Shown piece by piece: positions 38,549 through 46,856 of a stretch of 64,000 nucleotides of DNA. The notes below the pieces were generated by a model that saw only the letters and a program-made list of their open reading frames with translations, searched no databases and was not told the origin of the DNA. Position 1 is the first letter of the stretch. Each line of letters begins with the position of its first letter. Made by a program: the position numbers and the translations under genes. Source of the DNA: CAVVUC01 sp963751395 (GTDB taxonomy: Bacteria; Verrucomicrobiota; Verrucomicrobiia; Chthoniobacterales; Chthoniobacteraceae); NCBI GenBank assembly GCA_963751395.1, contig CAVVUC010000001.1, forward strand, positions 1,364,001 to 1,428,000, written 5' to 3'.

Positions 38549-41500
38549 TTATTCGGCCTGGATTTGGAGGAACAGTTTGGGTGCGGAAAGCAGGCCGGAC
38601 GATGGGGAGACATCGACGGTTTGCACGTCGCCAGTCGTGGCGGTGACGCTTTGGCTGGCGGTGAGGTCTTTCTGCCAATGCTGGAGATCGGTGGAATACC
38701 AAAGCGAGTAGGTGAGCCGCGTGAGTGCCGGGTTGCGGCGGGTGTAGCGCAGGCTGGCGGAGCTTTCCAGCGTGACCGGCCGGGACGACGCGCCGGACTT
38801 TGGATCGAGGCCGAAGGCGTATTCGCCGAAGTTGCTCATGCCGTCGTGGTCGTCGTCGGCTTCAGGGCTGGTTGTCCCGCTCGTGGCGGACCATGATGCG
38901 TAGTCGGAGATTTCCAATGTAAGCGTGCCGGTGCTTTCTGAAAAGACCCACTGGTTGAGGCCAGCGGCGGGTTTGAGCCAGTGGATGCCATCGCCGAGTG
39001 GCGTGAATCCATCCACATGGAAGGTCGGGCTGAACGAGCGGTTGGCGGTGTCCACAAGTTCCCAATGTGAGCCGACAACCGGGGATGAAAGCGCGCTGGT
39101 GTCGATGACAAAGGCACCATGGAATTGCGCGGTGCCGGCACCGGTGACGCGGTTGTTGCTGGATGTGGTTAGGGCAAAGCGCAAACTTGCGCCAGGGGCC
39201 AGCACCAGCGGGCCGTCGGATACCGTGATGTTACCGGAGCAAGTGATGGCTCCGGCAAGGGTGAGTGAACCTGCGCCCGACTTGGTCAGCGAGCCCGTGC
39301 CAATGATCGGGTTGCGGATCGTGACCTCGGAGATGGCAGTGATCGTCGAGTCCGGGATGAGGAGTTTTCCCCCGGAGAGATCGTAGCCCGGTGCCGTAAA
39401 AGTGAGGTTGCGGACGCGCACCGGTTCGGTGACGGTGATTGGCCCCGCGCCCTCCGTGCCAAACATGGCGTCGGTCACGAAGCTGCTTTTCCAATAGCCC
39501 CACGCGGAGTTGGACCAGTTGTGGACCCATGGGCTCCACAGGCGGTTGCCGGCTTGGTTGAGCCATGTTTGTTGCAGGGAAATCCGGTCCACCCTGAAGT
39601 CGCCGAAGTATCCCCAAAAATTGAAACCGCCTCCGGGCCGGATAAACATATTCAGTCCGCCCCAGGCGGAACCGGTGTCCGAGGGGATTTCCGTTCCGGT
39701 CGGCATCCATGACTCGCCGTCCGGGCTGGTGAGGAATGAAAGATTTCCGCCCAGTTTCACCAACTTGAGCCACAGGCCGGTTCCCGGCTGCGATGCCAGC
39801 AGGTCCCCGCGCACCGTCGCTGTGTAGGCGGAGGCGGCGTCGTAGCCGATCCGGATGCCGTCGTAGCTGGCGATGTCCATGTCGCCATGCGGAGATGGCC
39901 AGTCCGGCAGCGGCTCATTTACCTGCATGACCAGTTGATAGTTGTCTGATGGCATACCAGCGGCGTTGGCCGGGAACCAGCCCGCCGCACCGTCGGAAAC
40001 GATGATGCAGCTCTCCGGCCCCCACTTGTTGCCCGGATCGCTGTAGCCCGTCATGACGCGGTTGTTGCCGGAGGCATCGGTCGTCAACGCCTCGCGCACG
40101 TTTTTGTTGGAGTTGTTGAAGTCATACCAGAGTTCCGTCGATTCGCGGATGATACCGGGCGAGGTTTGCGGCGGCGCGATGGGCAGGACCTCGACCACGC
40201 ATTGGGCGGTGGAGGTGAACTGGCCGTTGTCCACCGTCAGCGTGAGTGTGGCGCGGCCGTGGCGGTAGGGCGCGGGCGTGAAGGTGACGGTGCGTTCGGT
40301 GCCCGAGCCGCTGACCACGATGCCCGAGGACGGAATGAGATTCGGATCCGAGGAAACGGCGGTCAGCACGAGAGAATCCGGCGCAGCGATGAGGTCGCCG
40401 ACGGACGCCACGAAGGAATGCGAGGGCGTGTTCATCGGGATCTCCTGCGAGGCGGGACATGTCACCGTCGGCACGGGCGCGCGCTCGACGTTGAACTCGG
40501 CGGCTGCGGCCGTGCCGCCGGTTCCGGCAGTGGCCACCAACTTCAGGAAACGCGCTTCGCGGGTGGTGAAATCGATCGTCTTGAGCGTGTGGTCTGCCGC
40601 CCAATTTCCCGAGGCCACATGCGTGAACACCTTGCCGTCCGGGCTGGCGGATAGAGTCCATGCGGTGATGATGCCATCCGTGCCTTGTTGCGGCGGCAGG
40701 TAGCGCAAACGCCGGACGTCGGCTACTTCAACGAGGTCAAAGAGCACATGCTGAGGCAGCGCGTCCGACACCGCACCGCCGCGCAGACGCCAGGTCGTGT
40801 CGGGATCGCCGTCGGCGGCATCGTAAGCCGAGCCGCCACCGGGTTGTTCGCTGCTGGCGGTGAGGCTGATGGTGGCCGGATCGATGACCAGCGGATCGAC
40901 GGCCGTGAGATCCTTTTCGATGCGGATTTCCGCGGCCGAGGCGAAACCATTGATAGCGGCGGTGGCGGTGAGCCGGACGTAGCGCGCATCGACGGTCGGG
41001 AAGACCGCCGCTTTTTCGGAAACATCGGCAGCCCAGGTTCCCGTCAGGATCTCGGTAAAAGTGATGCCGTCGAGGCTGGTCGCGATCTGCCACGCGGTGA
41101 TCACGCCGTTGCCGCCATCGCGGCGGGGCAGATAGCGGAGTTTGTTGACCGGATAGAGTCCGCCGAGGCCGAGAGTGATCGACTGCGGCAGGGTGGTGGG
41201 CGTCGTGAACAGGTTGTGCCAGTTGCTGGTGACGTCGTCGTCCAGCACCAGTGCTGCTTCTCCATTGCCGGGTTGCTCGCTGCTGGCGAAGGCCGACATC
41301 TGGGAGGGCGGAATCACCGCGGGATCCACGACCGGATTCTCCACGGCGAAGGCGTCCACCTCCATCCAGGAACCGCTCACCTTCACAAGTTTCAGGCGGT
41401 GGGTGCCCTTGGGCAGGCCGCTGACGCTCCACAGATGCTGCAGCCACCGCTCATTGCCGCCGCAGTTGACGCGCTGTTGGAAAACGTCATTGAGATAGAC

Positions 41501-42670
41501 ATCCACTTCGCCCTTGTCGCCGCCGCCGTCACCGAAGTAGGAAACACCGGTGCCTTGGAAGGTGTATTCGGCCGATGCGCCATTGACGTCGGTCTTCATG
41601 GTGTCCTCGTTGAGGCTGGCGCGGCGGACAAAGGCGGTGTAGCCCGGCTGCCAATAACCGTAGTCGCGCCCGGTTTCCTGCCGCCAGCCGCTGCCAGCGT
41701 AAACCACGCCGCTCAAGCCCGTGCTGTTGCGCAGCACCCGGCGGTTCGCGTTTTTATCCCGCAGTGCTTTCCTCGCCTCAACCAGTCTGGCGTAGGTCGC
41801 TGGGTCCACATTGCCGCGGTCGTCCACCTGGACGTTGAGCATCATCACCCCGCCGCGCTCGCGCAGTCCGCCGAGGTAATCGGTGAGGAACTGCTGCGAG
41901 TAATGCCCGCTCATCGCGCTGTTCCACGCATCACCGGCATAGGTGTAGGTGAACCATTGCGAGCCGCTGACCCAGCGACTGCGGGGCAGCAGGTGCATCG
42001 AGTTCATTTCTCCGGCGGTCATGGTTTCCACCCCGCTCACGCGGCGCACGCCGGGGCCATTGTTGAAACAGACCATGCGGTTCGCGTTGCCGGATTTCAC
42101 ACGCGGCCCGTAGAGGTTCGTGAAATCATAGGAGCCGGTTGAATAGGCGCCGTCGAACCACCAACCCGCCAGCGCGGGGCCGTAATGATCCGACCACCCT
42201 TGCAAGGCCTGGGTCCAGAGGTCCTGGGTGGCCAGGCTCGGCGTCGTGTAACCGGTGCCGGGCCAGAGAAAATTGTTGCGGGCCTGCTCATCCGATTCCG
42301 GCGGGTTGCTGGGGATGTAAAGGAACATCCTCATGCCGCGCGGTGCCAGCTCTTGAAGAAACTGCGCGGGGACATCCGCCGGGTCGCATTTGCTGCCGAC
42401 CGGGTAGCCCGCGATGTTTTCGTAAACCGGGTTGGGCCCGTTGTAATAGCCGCTGTTCTGGCCGATCCCGCAGCAAACGAAGGTCACGCCCATCTCGGCG
42501 CATTGATCGGCGAAACGCGCGAGGTCGAAGTTGGTCATGTCGCGGCCCGTCAGGTCCAGGCCGAACACGCCGTTTTTCATCCAGTTGGAAGCCGGGGAAA
42601 AATCCGTGGCGGAACTGGCCGCCCCCGCGTGGGGGCTGATCCCCGCGAGACAACAGATTGCGACCAGCAC
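38549..42670 (-). CDS. Giant secreted GH29-like multidomain protein, about 1373 aa, 5' end uncertain
   Basis: A signal-peptide core (LVAICCLAGISPHAGAASSA) precedes a GH29-like barrel (about 15-300) with GWWFDGAYST, whose Asp at about 171 is the likely nucleophile, and GGVMMLNVQVDDRGNVDP. A carbohydrate-binding-like module follows (YTFQGTGVSYFGDGGGDKGE), then two F5/8C modules (YVRLTATAAINGFASAAEIR; FLKLVATAGTGGTAAAAEFN), an Ig/cadherin-like domain, a laminarinase/ConA-like sandwich, an autotransporter-type beta-strand block (GTGSLTKSGAGSLTLAGAIT) and a TSP3-like calcium-binding tail (EADDDHDGMSNFGEYAFGLD) common in verrucomicrobial secreted proteins. No ATG lies near the signal peptide. GTG at 42670 is used here; the frame is open to an ATG at 43042 through a palindromic repeat element, so the native start may have been replaced. 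Confidence 0.72.
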   Translation of the reverse strand: MLVAICCLAGISPHAGAASSATDFSPASNWMKNGVFGLDLTGRDMTNFDLARFADQCAEMGVTFVCCGIGQNSGYYNGPNPVYENIAGYPVGSKCDPADVPAQFLQELAPRGMRMFLYIPSNPPESDEQARNNFLWPGTGYTTPSLATQDLWTQALQGWSDHYGPALAGWWFDGAYSTGSYDFTNLYGPRVKSGNANRMVCFNNGPGVRRVSGVETMTAGEMNSMHLLPRSRWVSGSQWFTYTYAGDAWNSAMSGHYSQQFLTDYLGGLRERGGVMMLNVQVDDRGNVDPATYARLVEARKALRDKNANRRVLRNSTGLSGVVYAGSGWRQETGRDYGYWQPGYTAFVRRASLNEDTMKTDVNGASAEYTFQGTGVSYFGDGGGDKGEVDVYLNDVFQQRVNCGGNERWLQHLWSVSGLPKGTHRLKLVKVSGSWMEVDAFAVENPVVDPAVIPPSQMSAFASSEQPGNGEAALVLDDDVTSNWHNLFTTPTTLPQSITLGLGGLYPVNKLRYLPRRDGGNGVITAWQIATSLDGITFTEILTGTWAADVSEKAAVFPTVDARYVRLTATAAINGFASAAEIRIEKDLTAVDPLVIDPATISLTASSEQPGGGSAYDAADGDPDTTWRLRGGAVSDALPQHVLFDLVEVADVRRLRYLPPQQGTDGIITAWTLSASPDGKVFTHVASGNWAADHTLKTIDFTTREARFLKLVATAGTGGTAAAAEFNVERAPVPTVTCPASQEIPMNTPSHSFVASVGDLIAAPDSLVLTAVSSDPNLIPSSGIVVSGSGTERTVTFTPAPYRHGRATLTLTVDNGQFTSTAQCVVEVLPIAPPQTSPGIIRESTELWYDFNNSNKNVREALTTDASGNNRVMTGYSDPGNKWGPESCIIVSDGAAGWFPANAAGMPSDNYQLVMQVNEPLPDWPSPHGDMDIASYDGIRIGYDAASAYTATVRGDLLASQPGTGLWLKLVKLGGNLSFLTSPDGESWMPTGTEIPSDTGSAWGGLNMFIRPGGGFNFWGYFGDFRVDRISLQQTWLNQAGNRLWSPWVHNWSNSAWGYWKSSFVTDAMFGTEGAGPITVTEPVRVRNLTFTAPGYDLSGGKLLIPDSTITAISEVTIRNPIIGTGSLTKSGAGSLTLAGAITCSGNITVSDGPLVLAPGASLRFALTTSSNNRVTGAGTAQFHGAFVIDTSALSSPVVGSHWELVDTANRSFSPTFHVDGFTPLGDGIHWLKPAAGLNQWVFSESTGTLTLEISDYASWSATSGTTSPEADDDHDGMSNFGEYAFGLDPKSGASSRPVTLESSASLRYTRRNPALTRLTYSLWYSTDLQHWQKDLTASQSVTATTGDVQTVDVSPSSGLLSAPKLFLQIQAE

Positions 42671-42686
42671 AATCCAGCAATGTATT

Positions 42687-42970
42687 TTGAACCCGAACGC
42701 CGCGATGGAGGCCCGGAGGGCCGGAAAGAAATTAGCCGGTGGTGGAGTGAGGAACGAACGGAACCACCGGGAACCCGCAATGGCAGGGCATTCGCCCCGG
42801 CAGGGGCGGCGGAGCCGGCGAGGATCAGATGTTCCTCCGCACCCTTCGGGGCGGTTCGCTTTTGTCCGCCAATCCGGTGGTTTCGCTTCGCTCCACCACC
42901 GGCAAATTTCCGGCTGTCCCTCCGGGACAAAACACTCGCTGTCATCGTGAATCGCGGCGTTTGGGTTGAA
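42687..42970. repeat. 284-bp imperfect palindromic (MITE-like) repeat element
   Basis: The two ends are inverted copies: 42687-42705 (TTGAACCCGAACGCCGCGA) matches the complement of 42952-42970 at 17 of 19 positions. Further in, the arms 42712-42770 and 42874-42927 are inverted copies with a few mismatches (both contain CCGGTGGTGGAG on one strand or the other). The centre holds GCCCC (42794-42798) facing GGGGC (42803-42807). The minus strand is free of stops throughout, so the next gene's frame runs across it. It resembles the dispersed palindromic repeats seen between genes of Verrucomicrobiota; copy number cannot be judged from one window. Confidence 0.75.
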
Positions 42971-43270
42971 TGTTTTCAAGCGATGGGGTTTTTCAGTTGG
43001 AGACGCCACATTAGCACCCACTCCCGAATAAAGTCTTGTCACAATAATTGCGACACGAGGGGGATGGTTGGCGGTTTTCAGGTGGCAGGGGGAGAAATGT
43101 TTCTGGTTCTTCTTTCGTCATTCGGGCAGGGGTGGCCGTTTCCGGTCTCGATGCGCGAGGGCCGCATCAAGATCATCAGCGCGACCTGCGTCCCCACGCT
43201 GCCGGATTCAGTGGCCGGTGTTGTCCGCGCGGCGCGGGCGCGCACCGCACACCCGCGGTCCCCCGTCCAC

Positions 43271-43317
43271 GGAGACAGGTCTCCACCAACCCCAAAGCGC
43301 GGACGAGTCCGCGCTTT
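43271..43317. repeat. Two perfect palindromes in the operon break
   Basis: GGAGAC-AG-GTCTCC occupies 43271-43284, and AAAGCGCGGAC-GA-GTCCGCGCTTT occupies 43294-43317 with an 11-bp stem. They lie 170-210 bp downstream of the GH106 stop codon. No T-run follows on the minus strand, so a classical intrinsic terminator is not supported; REP-type repeat or mRNA-end stabiliser are alternatives. Around them, 42971-43415 contains no credible gene on either strand. Confidence 0.6.
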
Positions 43318-43415
43318 CCAAGGCGCTGCGCGCGAAACACGCGGGGCGCTGCGTTTCGGGAAGCGTTCCCGGTGTTCATTTCGTGGTTTGTGGGATTGCG
43401 CCGCCCACCTCGCGC

Positions 43416-43478
43416 CGGCGCGGCTTGCGCGAGGGAATTACCGAGGCCGACGAGGCAGGATGCGAAAAATGGGTTCAA
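43416..43478 (-). pseudogene. Signal-peptide stub of a deleted GH29 gene
   Basis: Directly after the GH106 stop the minus strand reads (TTG)NPFFASCLVGLGNSLAQAAP. This lines up with the signal peptide of the GH29 gene 29839-32013 (NPYPLFASCLLGLGVSFVQA), and the DNA is clearly related too. The ATG has become TTG, and nothing of the mature protein remains beyond a few residues. I infer deletion of the rest of a GH29 paralogue. Confidence 0.55.
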
Positions 43479-43484
43479 GAGTGA

Positions 43485-46400
43485 TCATGGCAGCGGCAAG
43501 GCGGGCACTTGCAAGATTCTCGCGGGGCCGAGCAGGCCGGATTCGAGGAGCTTGTCGTCTTTAGTCCAGAAGCGCCAGGTCGTGAATGTCACCCGTTCGG
43601 TGGCGGGGCGGGGTTTGCCCTCAGCGAGCCATTTGGGCCAGGCTTTGATGGCACCGCTTCCCGTCCACTCGACACCTTCTTCGGGCGGCAGTTGCTCGTC
43701 TCCGATCAAACGATTCACCCAGAGGTTGGTGACCTTGACTTCGAGCGTGTTGTTGCCGGCGCGGACCTGTTTGGAAAGATCCAAGCGCCACGGGGCTTTC
43801 CAGAGGGTGGCGATGGGCTGGCCGTTGAGAATCACATCGGCGAAGTTCTTGACGCCGCCCAGATCGAGGATCACGGCACGGGCGGGGTCCGGCGTGTGGC
43901 TGAACGTCGTTTGGTAGCTGGCGGTTCCGGAAAAATACTTCGCGGCGGGATCAGGGAATTGCGCCCATGAAACCAGATCCGCGAGGCTGCGCGGCTTTTG
44001 CCCGGGGAAAACGAGTTGCCAGGCCGTGAGCGGCGTCTCGCGGAGAGCGGGAGCTGTGATTTGCCTGGTCGCGCCGTCTTGGTCGGTGAACGTGTAGGTG
44101 CCTGGCGTGTAGGCCAGAAGTTTTCCGCCCGTGAGGGTGAACTCCGGCAGGTCAAGATCCGCACCGCTGCCAAGGAGTGCCAGCGTTTCATTCTCTCCGG
44201 CGGTCTTTTCTTTCGGTTTGCCATCAAGCGTGAAGGAAATTTTGAGGTGCTTGACATGCATGTAGGCTGGCTCGCCGAACAGATCGTTGGAAACGGGGAT
44301 CTGATGCTGGCCCTTGGCGACCAACTCCTTCACTTTTGCCGTCACATCCGTGCCGCCCGCGCCATCAATGGCTTCGTAGCGTGCGGAGAGAACCTCCAGA
44401 ACCGGTGGCTTTGGAATCAGGGATTCACCGCCGCTGCGCTCCACTTTTGCGTAGTTCTTGCCCGGCTTGCCGCCCTTGCCAAAGACGACAAAGACCGACT
44501 CGGCGGGGCCAAGCGCGAGGGTGACATTCGTGTGGGTTTGACCGCTCGTCCAAAGCGGTGCCGCCTCGACCGCGCCCGTCTCCGGATGCCAGAATTCGGG
44601 GGTGCGCCCCGTGACACGAAACCCCACCGTCGCCTTTTGCTGCGAGTAGCGCTGGTTGCTGACGAAATAAACTTCCGCATCCGGCAGGCTCCGGTGCAGC
44701 CAGACCAACGGGGCTCCGTCGGGCAGCACGACATCGGGCGGTGGCAGCGCGGCCTCCAGTGTCGTGAGCGTGATCTGCGCGGCCAGTGCCTTCACTTTGG
44801 CATCACTCTCCGGGTAGCCGACGAGACTTGGCGATTTCTCCGGCTTGCGACCGACGATTTTCACGCCCGCTTTGTTCAACTCGACCAGCTTGGCGGTGGT
44901 CTCCGGGGTCAGCCAGATCGAATCCGGGATCATCAGGACCTGGTAGCGCGCGCCGCCTGGCATCACGATCGCGCCATGGTCGGCTTTGGCGGTCATGAGC
45001 GCCGTGCGATCGCAGCCATCGTAATCGTAGCCCGCAGGCAGGTTGGGACGATAGAGGTCGTTGGGAGCATTGTCGCCGCAGAACGTCAGCACATCCGCCG
45101 AAAAGCGCCCGGACTGGAGAAGATACTGGCAGCGGGCCACATAGGTCAGCCAGGTCGCCGCTTGATTCCACCAGGTCTGGGTGCGCTCCAGGTGCGAGCC
45201 CCACGGCCCCATCGTCATGCCCGGCTTGAGGTCCAGCCACAGGTCCAGCCACGGCTGGTGGGCGTAGCGGTGGAAAATATAACGATTCACCCCCTGGGCA
45301 AACATGCGATCGCCCAAGGCTTTGATTCCATAAGGCTCGACCTGCCAGCGTCCCTGCAACTTGCCCGAGGTGAACGACTCCGCTCCGACGATGTTGCGGC
45401 CCATCACGTGAGCACAGCTCGCCGCGATTTTCACAGTCTGTGAGGCATGTCCATCCGGCAGCCAGAATTCTCCCATGAGGATATCGCCCTGCATGCCGGA
45501 CTGAAGATTGTCAAACGGGCCGTTACCGTAAGGCTCGACCGAAAAGAGCATTTGATTTTGATGGCAGAGTTCCTTGAATCGGCCGATGTAGTTTTCGGCA
45601 AAGAGATCGGCAATCGTGCGGCGCCAGTCCCACAAAAAGCGCTCGGACTGCTCCGGGCTGGCAATCACGCGGCCCGTGACCACGGGCATCCACGGGAGCG
45701 GATCGTAGCGGTGCTGGGCGATAAAGGCGCTGCGCAATTTGGGAGTCCAGTTTTGGCTGCCCACTTCATAAGAGTCGATCAGCGCATTGTTGAACGACTT
45801 GCCCACCAGCTCCGGCCCCATGTTGGCGAGCATCGGCGCGACCCCTTTCTGCCAGTGGAGATCGATGGCCTCCCGGCTGAGTTTATCGCACTCCAGGCCT
45901 TGACCTGATTTGGGTGCCGGAGCATTCACTTTGCCGGTGGGAGTGTGGCCCATGCGCAGCAGCAGCCACTCGCCCGCGGGCGCATCCCACGTGAGCTGGC
46001 CATCGGCGGCGCACTGCAAGACCGTCACATCGTTCTGCGGAATCGCGCCATCGGATGAGCCGCCCTCGCCTGGCGCTCCCTTCACATGAAGCCCGAGAAT
46101 ATCGCCCTCGCGTTCAAAAAAGGCTTTGGCGCGGATGTTGTCCAAACGCGCCTTGTCGCCCCCGGCCGGGATTTTCACGGCCAGCACCGCGATGTCTTTG
46201 TAGTAGCCCTCGCGTTTCTCCGGCTCTTTCAAGGTGAGTGACAGCTTTTCCCCGCCTTTCACTGTGGCCTCGGACCAGGTGAGCGCCTGCATCGCAAACT
46301 CCGGCGTGATCCACGGGCCGCCTGAACTCGACCAGCCCGCGCAGTTGTGAAAACACAACTCCATCCCGAGGCGCCTGGCCTCTTTGGCGGCATGCACCAT

Positions 46401-46730
46401 CGCCTGCCGCCACTCGGGGGACATGTAGGAAATGTTTCCCGCCGGAATTTCCTGATCCACATTAAAAATCTGCGCTCCCCCGATGCCCGCCCGCGCCATC
46501 GCCTCCAGGTCCGCCGTGATCCCCTCAAGCGAGATATTGCCGTTCATCCAATGCCACCACGTATGAGGCCGCACCGCGTGCGGTGGCGTCAGGAATGACT
46601 TCTCCTCCAAAACCCCGGACGACATGGAGGTGGCAGTGTGCGCTTTCCTCACCTGCGGCTCCGATTCCTGAGCAAGAACGGAAGTGGCGGCAAGGGCCAG
46701 GCTGTAACAGAGCAGAATACTTTTTTTCAT
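43485..46730 (-). CDS. Secreted GH106-type alpha-L-rhamnosidase, 1081 aa
   Basis: A signal peptide (MKKSILLCYSLALAATSVLA) is followed by the GH106 barrel: RPHTWWHWMNGNISLEGITA, FHNCAGWSSSGGPWITPEFA, NALIDSYEVGSQNWTPKL, FSVEPYGNGPFDNLQSG and VGAESFTSGKLQGRWQ. The Glu residues of the last three segments are conserved in the frameshifted paralogue 23235-26223 and are the probable active-site acids. A long beta-sandwich region and the C-terminal jelly roll (ILNGQPIATLWKAPWRLDLS, NLWVNRLIGDEQLPPEEG) complete it. GH106 enzymes remove alpha-L-rhamnose from pectin or arabinogalactan-type chains. Its ATG overlaps (ATGA) the stop of a decayed discoidin tail. It is the last complete gene of the right-hand transcription unit. 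Confidence 0.85.
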   Translation of the reverse strand: MKKSILLCYSLALAATSVLAQESEPQVRKAHTATSMSSGVLEEKSFLTPPHAVRPHTWWHWMNGNISLEGITADLEAMARAGIGGAQIFNVDQEIPAGNISYMSPEWRQAMVHAAKEARRLGMELCFHNCAGWSSSGGPWITPEFAMQALTWSEATVKGGEKLSLTLKEPEKREGYYKDIAVLAVKIPAGGDKARLDNIRAKAFFEREGDILGLHVKGAPGEGGSSDGAIPQNDVTVLQCAADGQLTWDAPAGEWLLLRMGHTPTGKVNAPAPKSGQGLECDKLSREAIDLHWQKGVAPMLANMGPELVGKSFNNALIDSYEVGSQNWTPKLRSAFIAQHRYDPLPWMPVVTGRVIASPEQSERFLWDWRRTIADLFAENYIGRFKELCHQNQMLFSVEPYGNGPFDNLQSGMQGDILMGEFWLPDGHASQTVKIAASCAHVMGRNIVGAESFTSGKLQGRWQVEPYGIKALGDRMFAQGVNRYIFHRYAHQPWLDLWLDLKPGMTMGPWGSHLERTQTWWNQAATWLTYVARCQYLLQSGRFSADVLTFCGDNAPNDLYRPNLPAGYDYDGCDRTALMTAKADHGAIVMPGGARYQVLMIPDSIWLTPETTAKLVELNKAGVKIVGRKPEKSPSLVGYPESDAKVKALAAQITLTTLEAALPPPDVVLPDGAPLVWLHRSLPDAEVYFVSNQRYSQQKATVGFRVTGRTPEFWHPETGAVEAAPLWTSGQTHTNVTLALGPAESVFVVFGKGGKPGKNYAKVERSGGESLIPKPPVLEVLSARYEAIDGAGGTDVTAKVKELVAKGQHQIPVSNDLFGEPAYMHVKHLKISFTLDGKPKEKTAGENETLALLGSGADLDLPEFTLTGGKLLAYTPGTYTFTDQDGATRQITAPALRETPLTAWQLVFPGQKPRSLADLVSWAQFPDPAAKYFSGTASYQTTFSHTPDPARAVILDLGGVKNFADVILNGQPIATLWKAPWRLDLSKQVRAGNNTLEVKVTNLWVNRLIGDEQLPPEEGVEWTGSGAIKAWPKWLAEGKPRPATERVTFTTWRFWTKDDKLLESGLLGPARILQVPALPLP

Positions 46731-46856
46731 TTGGAGTTAGGCGATATGGGGTGTGATTTGTAAGCCTGAAATTCGTTGATGTTGAGCGGCCCGTTGGACT
46801 TAACGATATTGAGGCTGATCTGGCCAGCCTCGATCGGGGCGAAGTCGATGTTCCTG
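46727..46856 (-). pseudogene. Orphan C-terminal discoidin-type tail of a deleted gene
   Basis: Between the GH78 stop (46857) and the GH106 start, one frame reads NIDFAPIEAGQISLNIVKSN and GPLNINEFQAYKSHP to a TGA at 46727. The pattern (F-P-x-E-A-x-x-I-x-L-x-I ... I-x-E-F-Q) is that of the last strands of an F5/8C domain. There is no start or body. Its TGA still overlaps the ATG of the GH106 gene as ATGA, as expected if a whole gene once stood here in the operon. Confidence 0.55.

Noticed and set aside
43060..43230. BrnT-like toxin fragment on the plus strand (MREGRIKIISA)
   Set aside because: Only about a dozen residues recall the family and no further BrnT or BrnA motif can be followed; chance is likely.
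43271..43317. Intrinsic terminator
   Set aside because: The stems are good but no T-run follows on the strand being transcribed, so only palindromes are reported.
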